Source of the DNA: Saccharothrix sp. S26
GTDB lineage: Bacteria; Actinomycetota; Actinomycetes; Mycobacteriales; Pseudonocardiaceae
Direction: 5' to 3'
DNA length: 64,000 nt
Assembly (NCBI RefSeq): GCF_021390395.1
Contig: NZ_JAJUWT010000011.1
Coordinates: forward strand, 186,001 to 250,000
This document shows positions 7,910-15,362 of this stretch, piece by piece (position 1 is the stretch's first letter; each line of letters begins with the position of its first letter). The notes beneath the pieces were generated by a model. That model searched no databases. It worked only from the letters and a program-made list of their open reading frames with translations, and had not been told where the DNA came from. Made by a program: the position numbers and the translations under genes.

Positions 7910-9703
7910 TCACGAACCGGAGGGCGACGACGTCGCGTCGTCGCCCCGCGCCGCCCGCGACCTCTCCTCAACGCCGAACCGCGACTCCCGGTCGCGCATG
8001 AAGCCCAGCGGATCGGGCGCGTGCAGCCGCAGCAGGATCTGGTTCACGTCGTCGGGCCTGCGGCGCGCGGTCAGCTTGCTGATCATCACCATGGTCAGGA
8101 ACGCCACCGGCACGGTCACCAGCGCCGGCTGCGAGAGCACCGACGGCGCCCACCGCCCGGTGTACGAGCTGACCACCGTCACCACCTGCGCGCCGATCAC
8201 CAACCCGCCGCCGACGACCAGGCCCGCCATCGCGCCGACCCACGTCAACCCGCGCCACCAGATGCCCAACAACAACAACGGGCAGAACGTCGACGCGGCC
8301 AACGCGAACGACATCGCCACCGTCAACGACGCGTCCGACCGCGGCAGCAGGAACGCCAACCCGATCGCCACCGCGCCGGTCAGCACCGTCGCCCACCGGA
8401 AGTCGCGCACCTTGCCCGGCAGGATGTCCGTCGACACCACCCCGGCCACCGACACCAGCAACCCCGACGACGTGGACAGGAACGCCGCGAACGCGCCCGC
8501 CGCCACCACCGCGCCGAGCACCTGGCCCAGCAGGTTGGGCTGCATCGTGGTCGGCAGCAGCAGCACCGCCGCGTCGGTCTTCCCCGTCACGAGCAGCTGC
8601 GGCAGGTACTGGCGCGAGATCACACCCAGCACGGTCGGGAACACGTAGAACAGCCCCAGCAGGTACAGCACGTGCAGCGCCGTGCGCCGCGCCGCCCGCC
8701 CGTCCGGGTTGGTGTAGAACCGCACCAGCACGTGCGGCAGCCCCATCGTGCCCAGGAACGTCGCGAAGATCAGCGAGTACGTCTCGAACAGCCCCGACAG
8801 GCCGCCGGTCTGGGGCCGCAGCCAGTCGTGGTTCGACGTCGGCGACCCCTCGACCACCGGCACCGGCGACCCGGCCTCGAACCGCAGCTCGGTGTCCGCG
8901 CCCACCTCGTACAGGCCCGGCGTCCAGTACACGTGCCCGTCGGTCGGGTAGCCGTCCACCAGGCCGGTCGCGGACAGCTCCATCGGCACGGCCACGCGCA
9001 CCCGCACCGGGTCGACCGTGGTCACCTCGACCTTCTCCGGGAACCGCAGCACGCCCGAGGAGTCCACCGGCTGAGCCCCGTTGCCCGGCCCGACCAGGAA
9101 CAGCGAGAACAGCACGAAGGTCGGCGCGGCGATCGCGAACAGCTTGCCCCAGTACTGGAACGCCTGCACCAGCGTGATCGCGCGCATCCCGCCGCCCAGG
9201 ACGTTGACCACCACGATCACGGTCACCGCCGCGCCGCCCAGCCACGGCGGCAGGCCGGTGATCGTGTTGAGCGTCAGCCCGGCCGACTGCAACTGCGGCA
9301 CCAGGTACAGCACGCCGATGCAGATCACGAAGAACGTGCAGAACTTGCGCAGGTTCGACGGGCCCAGCCGCGCCTCGGCGAAGTCGGGCAGCGTGTACGC
9401 GCCCGACCGGCGCAGCGGCGCGGCGACGAACAGCATCATCGCCAGGTACCCGGCGGTGAAGCCGATCGGGTACCACAGCGCGTCGATGCCGTCCTTGAGC
9501 ACCAGCCCGGCGACGCCCAGGAACGACGCGGCCGACAGGTACTCGCCGGAGATCGCGGCGGCGTTGCGGGTGGCCGGCACGGCGCGGCGGGCCACCAGGA
9601 AGTCCGGTGTGGTGTTGGCGCGGCGGGAACCCACGTAGCCCAACGAGAACGTCAGCAGCGCCATCACGCCGACGAGCACCAGGCTCCACGGGTTGTCGAT
9701 CAC
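7910..9703 (-). CDS. second sodium:solute symporter
   Basis: A 597-residue SSS symporter with about 13 transmembrane segments (GEYLSAASFLGVAGLVL, GGGMRAITLVQAFQYWGK, LGTMGLPHVLVRFYTNP). It differs from the first symporter by a hydrophilic insertion of about 100 residues (from about residue 222, Val/Asp/Pro/Gly-rich) between mid-protein helices, probably extracytoplasmic. GTG 9703 is chosen because it gives the GTGA overlap with the preceding small membrane gene; the longer frame upstream is antisense-like. The substrate is probably a small carboxylate, inferred from the family and the linked LytS/LytTR genes. Confidence 0.88.
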   Translation of the reverse strand: MIDNPWSLVLVGVMALLTFSLGYVGSRRANTTPDFLVARRAVPATRNAAAISGEYLSAASFLGVAGLVLKDGIDALWYPIGFTAGYLAMMLFVAAPLRRSGAYTLPDFAEARLGPSNLRKFCTFFVICIGVLYLVPQLQSAGLTLNTITGLPPWLGGAAVTVIVVVNVLGGGMRAITLVQAFQYWGKLFAIAAPTFVLFSLFLVGPGNGAQPVDSSGVLRFPEKVEVTTVDPVRVRVAVPMELSATGLVDGYPTDGHVYWTPGLYEVGADTELRFEAGSPVPVVEGSPTSNHDWLRPQTGGLSGLFETYSLIFATFLGTMGLPHVLVRFYTNPDGRAARRTALHVLYLLGLFYVFPTVLGVISRQYLPQLLVTGKTDAAVLLLPTTMQPNLLGQVLGAVVAAGAFAAFLSTSSGLLVSVAGVVSTDILPGKVRDFRWATVLTGAVAIGLAFLLPRSDASLTVAMSFALAASTFCPLLLLGIWWRGLTWVGAMAGLVVGGGLVIGAQVVTVVSSYTGRWAPSVLSQPALVTVPVAFLTMVMISKLTARRRPDDVNQILLRLHAPDPLGFMRDRESRFGVEERSRAARGDDATSSPSGS

Positions 9704-10140
9704 CGGTCCACCGAACTCACGAAGTCGTGCTCGTGCCGCTCGGCCAGTCTTCGGTACGCGTAGCCGACGCCGTAGCACAGCGGGAACGGCAGCAGGCCCA
9801 GCAGCAGCCACGGCAGCCGCACGCCGACGAGCTCGACCTCGGCCACCGACGGCGCCAGGTAGAACACCAGCGGCAGCGCCGCCAGCAGCAGCAACGTGCC
9901 GCCGCCCAGCGCCAGCCCGGTGCGCAGCTGGGTGCGGATCAGGTCGCGGATCAGCTTCTCCCCGACGCTGGTCTGCTCCTCCAGCTCGATGATCGTGCGC
10001 AGCACCCGACCGCGGCCGCGCGGGTCGGCCAGCACCACCCGCCGGCGGCGGTTCTTGCGCGCCGCGACCGACAGCCAGGCGTCGCGTTCGGCCGGCTGCG
10101 GCTGGTCCGGTTGCCCGGGGGGGCCGGAGTGCTTGGTCAT
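9700..10140 (-). CDS. small membrane protein partner of the second symporter
   Basis: A 146-residue protein with a basic N-terminal half (KNRRRRVVLADPRGRGR) and two transmembrane helices near residues 80-130. Position and topology match the DUF485/YjcH role, although the sequence is divergent and longer. ATG 10140 overlaps the response-regulator stop as ATGA, and its own stop overlaps the symporter start, so regulator, partner and symporter form one coupled operon. Confidence 0.8.
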   Translation of the reverse strand: MTKHSGPPGQPDQPQPAERDAWLSVAARKNRRRRVVLADPRGRGRVLRTIIELEEQTSVGEKLIRDLIRTQLRTGLALGGGTLLLLAALPLVFYLAPSVAEVELVGVRLPWLLLGLLPFPLCYGVGYAYRRLAERHEHDFVSSVDR

Positions 10141-10985
10141 CCCCAACTGCTCTTGGGGGGACGCACGATCCTCTCCTTCAGCTCACGCGTGTGGCGCCGG
10201 CTGACCGGCAGCTCCTTCGCGCCCTCGCCGGAGCCGATCACCACCGCGTACCCGTTCGACGTCATCCGCAGCTCGGTCACCAGCGGCAGCGCCACCAGGT
10301 AGGACCGGTGGATGCGGACGAACCCGGCGTTCTCCCAGCGCTCCTCCAGCTGCGCCAACGGGATGCGCACCAGGTGGCTCGCGCCGTCGTTGGTGTGCAG
10401 GCGAGCGTAGTCGCCCTGCGCCTCGACGTAGCGGACGGTCGCCCGGGGCACGAGCTTGATGGTGCCGCCCAGCTCGACCGGGATCACCTCGTCGTCCTGC
10501 GGTTCCGCGGCGCTGGGCTCCGGTGCGACCGCCGGTGTCGCCGCGACCCGGTCGACGACCCGCGAGATCGCCTTGTTGACCCGGTCGGAGTTGATCGGCT
10601 TGGTCACGAAGTCCAGCGCACCCACCTCGAACGCCACCACGGCCTCCGAGTGCTCGACGCCCGTGACGAACACCAACGCCGGCGGCTGGCGGAACGCGCC
10701 GAGGACGCGCGCCAGGTCGGTCCCGCTCAGGCCGGGCATGTTGATGTCGGCGAACACGGCGTCGACCGGCGGCAGCCCTGCCCGGGTGCGGTCCATCACC
10801 TCGACGTCGTAGTCACCCCGGAGGATGCGCAGTGCCTCGGCCGCGTCGAAGGCCGTGAGCACGCGTCGAATGTGCGGGCTGCTTTCGAGCAGGTACTTGA
10901 TCTCGCTCAGACCGGGCGCCTCGTCGTCCACCGCCAGAACGAGGAGGCCGGTGTTGTCCGTGCGATTGTTCACTGGGGTACTCAC
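10137..10985 (-). CDS. LytTR-family response regulator
   Basis: A 282-residue regulator with an N-terminal receiver domain (acidic pair VDDE; phosphoacceptor Asp at about 80 in FADINMPG; conserved Lys in FVTKPIN) and a C-terminal LytTR DNA-binding domain (from about 168, VRYVEAQGDYARLHT ... FVRIHRSYLV). The start may be this GTG or an ATG four codons upstream; neither has a clear ribosome-binding site. It is the probable partner of the LytS-type kinase at 12152-13411. Such pairs in enteric bacteria (BtsS/BtsR, YpdA/YpdB) sense pyruvate and induce a transporter, and here the regulator is co-transcribed with a symporter. Confidence 0.92.
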   Translation of the reverse strand: MSTPVNNRTDNTGLLVLAVDDEAPGLSEIKYLLESSPHIRRVLTAFDAAEALRILRGDYDVEVMDRTRAGLPPVDAVFADINMPGLSGTDLARVLGAFRQPPALVFVTGVEHSEAVVAFEVGALDFVTKPINSDRVNKAISRVVDRVAATPAVAPEPSAAEPQDDEVIPVELGGTIKLVPRATVRYVEAQGDYARLHTNDGASHLVRIPLAQLEERWENAGFVRIHRSYLVALPLVTELRMTSNGYAVVIGSGEGAKELPVSRRHTRELKERIVRPPKSSWG

Positions 10986-11058
10986 TGTGCCGCGCATCTT
11001 GCCGACCCGGCGGGGTCGCTGTCTACGCCGGTTGCCGGACGGCCACCGGGGCGTGACC

Positions 11059-11925
11059 TCACAACCCGAATCGCGACCAGCGCGCCCGCTCTTCCAGCGC
11101 CGCCAACCCCTCCACCAGGAAGTCGCCCGATCGGGTGGTCGCGCCGGCGAGTCCGAGGCGGGCCAGCAGCGGTCGGCGCGGCTCGGCGATCGCGATCTCG
11201 GCGTCCGGGTAGCGCTTGGCGACGACGCTGCGCAGGGTGCCGAGGCCGTCGACCAGGCCGAGCTCGACCGCCTTCGCGCCGGTCCAGACCTCGCCGTTGA
11301 ACAGCTCGTCGTCGGTCGCCTTCAGCTTCACGCCCCGGCGTTCCCGGACCCACGCCACGAACTGCTCGTGCAACTGGGTCTGGAGGCCCTTGAGCCACTC
11401 GACGTCCTCGGGCTTCTCCGGGCTGAACGGGTCGAGCCGCACCTTGTTCTCGCCCGCGGTGTGCACGCGCCGCTCGACGCCGTAGCGCTCGATCAGCCCG
11501 TTGAGGCCGAACCCGGCGCTGACCACGCCGATCGAGCCCACCAGGGACGTGCCGTGCGCGTAGACCTCGTCGCCCGCGCACGCCAGCCAGTAGCCGCCGG
11601 AGGCCGCCAGGTCCTCGCAGAACGCCAGGACCGGCACCTTCTTCTTCGCGGCCAGCTCGCGGACGCGCTCGGCGACCAGCGCGGACTGCGTCGGCGCGCC
11701 GCCGGGCGAGTTGATCAGCAGGGCGACCGCGATCAGCCGGTCGTGCTCGAACGCGCGGGTCAACGCGCTCTCGACGGTCTGCATGCTGATGGTGTTGCGG
11801 GCCATCGGGGTCGGCGTGGGGGTGATGACGCCGTGCAGCCGGACGGCGGCCACCACGGGTCCGCGCTCGGTCCGCTCGCTGACGATCCTGGGCAGCCGGG
11901 CCGCGATCTTGTCCGTCACGCTCAT
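11059..11925 (-). CDS. S49 family peptidase (SppA-like)
   Basis: A 288-residue signal-peptide-peptidase-like protease without an obvious signal peptide or N-terminal transmembrane helix. The serine lies in AASGGYW (about residue 109) and the catalytic lysine candidate in AGENKVRLDP (about 161), the Ser/Lys dyad of S49 enzymes; LLINSPGG is also typical. ATG 11925 is preceded by GGAG at good spacing. The family clears cleaved signal peptides or membrane fragments. It sits between the regulator and kinase genes of the LytTR system but has its own upstream region, shared divergently with a 55-residue membrane protein. Confidence 0.9.
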   Translation of the reverse strand: MSVTDKIAARLPRIVSERTERGPVVAAVRLHGVITPTPTPMARNTISMQTVESALTRAFEHDRLIAVALLINSPGGAPTQSALVAERVRELAAKKKVPVLAFCEDLAASGGYWLACAGDEVYAHGTSLVGSIGVVSAGFGLNGLIERYGVERRVHTAGENKVRLDPFSPEKPEDVEWLKGLQTQLHEQFVAWVRERRGVKLKATDDELFNGEVWTGAKAVELGLVDGLGTLRSVVAKRYPDAEIAIAEPRRPLLARLGLAGATTRSGDFLVEGLAALEERARWSRFGL

Positions 11926-11939
11926 GGCTCCGACCTTAC

Positions 11940-11963
11940 GTGTCACCGCGGCTTCCGTGACAC
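11940..11963. promoter_or_regulatory. inverted repeat between divergent genes
   Basis: GTGTCAC, ten bases, then GTGACAC is a perfect 7-bp inverted repeat in the 53-bp gap between the S49 peptidase start and the divergent 55-residue membrane protein. A TAACAT hexamer at 11967-11972 could be the -10 box of the rightward gene, which would make that transcript nearly leaderless. Position and symmetry suggest an operator; the regulator is unknown. Confidence 0.4.
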
Positions 11964-11978
11964 GGCTAACATCGACCG

Positions 11979-12146
11979 GTGACGTTCAACCCGTTCCGGT
12001 GGCTCGAACGCTACGTCGAGTGGTGGGACGACCGGGGCCGCAAGAATGCGGACGGTCCCACCGCCATGCACGTCTACTGGATGTGGATCACGTGGTGCGT
12101 CTGCGCGGTCATGATGGTGACGGTGCTGGCCATCGCCGCCGCGTGA
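11979..12146 (+). CDS. 55-residue single-pass membrane protein
   Basis: A short gene from GTG 11979 to TGA, with consistently G/C third codon positions. The N-terminus is Trp/Arg/Asp-rich (FRWLERYVEWWDDRGRK) and one transmembrane segment covers about residues 31-53 (VYWMWITWCVCAVMMVTVL). It is divergent from the S49 peptidase and convergent with the LytS kinase, 5 bp from the kinase stop. No family is recognised; a small regulatory membrane protein for the protease or sensor is conceivable but unproven. Confidence 0.7.
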   Translation: MTFNPFRWLERYVEWWDDRGRKNADGPTAMHVYWMWITWCVCAVMMVTVLAIAAA

Positions 12147-12151
12147 GCTGA

Positions 12152-13411
12152 TCAGGCGTTCACGGCGGGCTGCTCGGTGGTGTCCTCCAGCCGCGGCGGC
12201 ACCAGCGGCAGGTTCGTCTGCACGCCCGGCCGGTACTTCGGGATCTTCAGGATGATCTTCATGCCGGCGTCCGGCGCGGTCTCCACGACCAGCGCGTAGT
12301 CGTCGCCGAACACCGCCCGCATCCGGTGGTTGATGTTGCCCAGGCCGACGTGCGCGCCGGTCTGGTGGGCGTCCTTCAGGTCGTCGAACAGGCGGTCCGG
12401 GTCCATGCCGACGCCGTCGTCCTCGACCGAGATCAGCGCTTCCGCGCCGTTGTCCTCGGCGATGATCGTCAGCTCGCCGCCGCCGGGCTTCTTCGCCAGC
12501 CCGTGCCGCACGGCGTTCTCCACCAGCGGCTGGAGCACCAGGAACGGCAGCACGACCTGGAGCACCTCGGGCGCGATCTTGAGCCGCACGTTCAGCCGCG
12601 ACCCGTACCGCGCCTGCTCGATGGTCAGGTAGCGGTGGATGTTGGTCAGCTCGTCGGCCAGCGTGGTGAAGAAGCCGTCGGTGCGGAACGAGTAGCGGGT
12701 GAACTCGGCGAACTCCTGCAACAGCTCCCGCGCGTGCGCCGGGTCCGTGCGGATCAGCGACGAGATCGTGTTCAGCGCGTTGTAGACGAAGTGCGGCGAG
12801 ATCTGCGCCCGCAGCGCCCGGACCTCGGCCTGCGCCAGCGCCTGCCGCGACTTCTGCAGCACCTCCAGCTCCAGCTGGGTGGAGACGAACCGCGCGGTCT
12901 CCTCCGCCATCCGGATCTGGCGCTTGTTCGCCACCCCGCTGACCACGATCAACGTGCCGGCGACGTCGCCCTCCACCACCAGCGGCACGATCACGGCGCT
13001 GTGCAGCGAGCACGGGCCGGGCAGCTCGCACTCCAGCTTGCGGTGCTCGACGTGCTCCTTGTGGCCCTCGCCGATGGCGCGCTCGATGAAGGTGCGCAGG
13101 AACTCGTAGTGGTCGTTGGCGCCGCCGTCCCAGGACAGCAGCGTGCCCTCGTGGTCGGTGATGCCGACCGCGACGCACCGCAGCATCTCCCGCAGGTGCG
13201 GCGTCGCCTTGTTCGCCGCGTCCTCGGTCAAGCCCTCGCGCAGGTCGGCCGACGCCTTCGACATGCGGTGCAGCATGTCCATCACGGCGTCCTCGACCGA
13301 CGTGCTGACGCGGCGGGCACGGCACAGCATCACGAAGAGGCCGAGGACGGCCAAGGTCGCGATGAGTCCGAGCACAGCGCGCTCGGTCAGGAGGTCCCGC
13401 ACGGCGTCCAT
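12152..13411 (-). CDS. LytS/YehU-type sensor histidine kinase
   Basis: A 419-residue kinase with one N-terminal transmembrane helix (about 12-30), a GAF-like sensory region (about 50-170) and a His_kinase (PF06580) module with the phosphorylated histidine in ISPHFVYNALNTISSL (about residue 207), an N-box (QPLVENAVRHG) and a GHKL ATPase end (DDGVGMDPD, HVGLGNINHR). LytS relatives normally have five or more membrane helices; here only one is present, so the ligand may be cytosolic. ATG 13411 was chosen over a longer frame whose first 40 residues look non-coding. The likely cognate regulator is the LytTR protein at 10137-10985. Confidence 0.92.
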   Translation of the reverse strand: MDAVRDLLTERAVLGLIATLAVLGLFVMLCRARRVSTSVEDAVMDMLHRMSKASADLREGLTEDAANKATPHLREMLRCVAVGITDHEGTLLSWDGGANDHYEFLRTFIERAIGEGHKEHVEHRKLECELPGPCSLHSAVIVPLVVEGDVAGTLIVVSGVANKRQIRMAEETARFVSTQLELEVLQKSRQALAQAEVRALRAQISPHFVYNALNTISSLIRTDPAHARELLQEFAEFTRYSFRTDGFFTTLADELTNIHRYLTIEQARYGSRLNVRLKIAPEVLQVVLPFLVLQPLVENAVRHGLAKKPGGGELTIIAEDNGAEALISVEDDGVGMDPDRLFDDLKDAHQTGAHVGLGNINHRMRAVFGDDYALVVETAPDAGMKIILKIPKYRPGVQTNLPLVPPRLEDTTEQPAVNA

Positions 13412-13584
13412 GCTGTTCCGTCGGGGCCCGTGTAGGCAAGGGGATCGACGGTGCGAGACGTGCACATCCGATGAATTGGCGGCAACCGTGGCAGAGCGCT
13501 TACCCGAACGGGTGATCAAGAGGTGTTGCACTCACGCAGCGTGGGCGCGACCCGACCACTCGGGCCGCGCCCGCGTCACCCGCC

Positions 13585-13857
13585 TCAACGCCGACCCGGT
13601 TCGGACGCCTGGGTGGTCGTCGTCTGGGTGGGCGAGGTCTTCTTGCACCCCAGCTTCACGACCAGGTCCTGGAGGTTGGGGTCGTCGAGCAGGTCCAACT
13701 CCTTGAGGACGCGGCAGATCACCTTCGAGACGTCCTCCTGGGTCAACTGGGGCGGCTCGGGCTCGGGCGCGGCGGCGGAGACCGCGATGGTGGAACCCGC
13801 GAACGTGGCCAGTCCCATGGTGGTACCGATGAGCGCGGCGGCGAGGCGCTGGTTCAT
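13585..13857 (-). CDS. small secreted protein
   Basis: A 90-residue protein with a clear signal peptide (LAAALIGTTMGLATFAGSTI, cleavage expected after VSAAA near residue 29). The mature part is short and acidic and contains two cysteines (VICRVLKEL and KLGCKKT) that could pair, then a Thr/Gln-rich tail. ATG 13857 is preceded by GGAGG. No family is recognised; the small disulfide-bonded design is common among actinomycete secreted proteins of unknown role. Confidence 0.75.
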   Translation of the reverse strand: MNQRLAAALIGTTMGLATFAGSTIAVSAAAPEPEPPQLTQEDVSKVICRVLKELDLLDDPNLQDLVVKLGCKKTSPTQTTTTQASEPGRR

Positions 13858-13950
13858 GACTCCTCCAGGTGGTCGTGCGGACTCCTGGAGTAGTTCCCGC
13901 TCCCGGCGGCACTCAGCCGACGAACGGAGCAAGCCACTCGTCCGTGTGAC

Positions 13951-14814
13951 CTACTTGAGCAGCCGCGACATCCGCCGGTCGGCCAGCGGCTTGCCGCCCG
14001 TCTGGCACGTCGGGCAGTACTGGAAGGCCCGGTCCGCGAACGAGACCTCGCGCACCGTGTCACCGCACACCGGGCAGGGCAGACCGGTCCGCGCGTGCAC
14101 CCGCAACCCCGACCGCTTCTCACCCTTCAGCGTCGCCGCGGACTGGCCGACCGACCGCGCCACGGCGTCGTTCAGCACGGTGGTCAACGCCTCGTGCAGC
14201 CGGTCCAGCGCCTCCTCCGACAGCTTGCCCGCCGTCGCGTAGGGCGACAGCCGCGCCAGGTGCATGATCTCGTCGGAGTAGGCGTTGCCGACGCCCGCCA
14301 GCACCGTCTGGTCGGTCAACGCCGTCTTCAGCCGCTCGGTGCGGCCGGCGAACAGGTCCTCCAGCTGGGTGCGCGTCACCGACAGCGCGTCCGGTCCCAG
14401 CCGAGCGATGCCCGGCACGTCCGCCGGGTCGTTCACCACCCAGGCCGCCAGGCCCTTCTTCGTGCCCGCCTCGGTCAGGTCGAACCCCGGCCCCTCGCCG
14501 GGCGGGCCGAGGTGCACGCGCAGCGCCAACGGCCCGCGGCCCGGCTTGGGCGGCGCCGCCGACAGGTGCTCCGACCAGCGCAGCCACCCGGCCCGCGCCA
14601 GGTGCACCACCAGGTGCAGGCCGTCGCAGTCGAGGTCCAGGTGCTTGCCGAACCGGCCCGCGCCGGTCACCTCGCGTCCCTGGAGCTCGGTCCACGGCGG
14701 CGTGAACGTCTTCAACACCTGCAACGACGCGACGTCCACCCGGTGCACGCGCCGTCCAACGGCGTGCTCGCGCAGGTGGTGGGCGAGCGCCTCGACCTCG
14801 GGCAGTTCCGGCAC
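13951..14814 (-). CDS. Fpg/Nei family DNA glycosylase
   Basis: A 287-residue bifunctional glycosylase/AP lyase for oxidised bases. It begins MPELPEVEAL, giving the catalytic N-terminal Pro2 and Glu3, has the helix-two-turn-helix motif (GVGNAYSDEIMHLARLSP) and ends with a four-cysteine zinc finger (CPVCGDT ... YCPTCQTGG). N-terminal features resemble endonuclease VIII/Nei2-type actinobacterial enzymes as much as MutM, so the base preference is left open. It is monocistronic in appearance. Confidence 0.92.
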   Translation of the reverse strand: MPELPEVEALAHHLREHAVGRRVHRVDVASLQVLKTFTPPWTELQGREVTGAGRFGKHLDLDCDGLHLVVHLARAGWLRWSEHLSAAPPKPGRGPLALRVHLGPPGEGPGFDLTEAGTKKGLAAWVVNDPADVPGIARLGPDALSVTRTQLEDLFAGRTERLKTALTDQTVLAGVGNAYSDEIMHLARLSPYATAGKLSEEALDRLHEALTTVLNDAVARSVGQSAATLKGEKRSGLRVHARTGLPCPVCGDTVREVSFADRAFQYCPTCQTGGKPLADRRMSRLLK

Positions 14815-14841
14815 CCGACCAGTGTCACCCGCGAACGGCGA

Positions 14842-15276
14842 TCAGTCGACCGGTTGCAGCGGCCCGTCCAGGTCGGGCAGCGAGTACATCTCGATCTTGC
14901 GGGCCACGTTGGCGACCTCGTTGCGCACGGTCAGGAAGCCGCGCACCGAGCCGACCCACCGCTCCGGCGGCAGCTCCTCGGTCTTCTTCGACTCCGCCGC
15001 CACCAGCCACGGCCGCCGCACCGCCCAGCGCACCGGGAAGAACAGGAACACCAGGACCAGCGCCACGATCAGCCACGCCGGCACGACGACCTCCGGCGGC
15101 GTCCAGGCCACCAGGATCACGCCCATGCCGATGACGATGGCCAGCATCAGCACGCCCGGCCCGTGGCCGCCGCTCACGTCGTGCTCGAAGTCGGCGTCGG
15201 TCGACGGGTTGCGCCACTCGATCTGGCTGCGCACCGTCCACATCCGGCCGTCAGCTCCGCGCACCAGCCGCGTCAT
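14842..15276 (-). CDS. membrane protein of unknown function
   Basis: A 144-residue protein with a Trp/Arg-rich N-terminal region (MWTVRSQIEWRNP) and two transmembrane helices at about 38-53 and 59-76, followed by a cytosolic tail. ATG 15276 has a GAGGAG ribosome-binding site 8 bases upstream, so a start ten codons earlier was rejected. The sequence is well behaved and likely conserved among related actinomycetes, but I do not recognise a named domain. Confidence 0.75.
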   Translation of the reverse strand: MTRLVRGADGRMWTVRSQIEWRNPSTDADFEHDVSGGHGPGVLMLAIVIGMGVILVAWTPPEVVVPAWLIVALVLVFLFFPVRWAVRRPWLVAAESKKTEELPPERWVGSVRGFLTVRNEVANVARKIEMYSLPDLDGPLQPVD

Positions 15277-15362
15277 CACCGTCTCCTCAAGACGTCGAGC
15301 GATCACTCAGCGCTTTCCACGCTACCGGCAAAGTCTTGCACCTCGTGGGTGAAACCCGCTCC

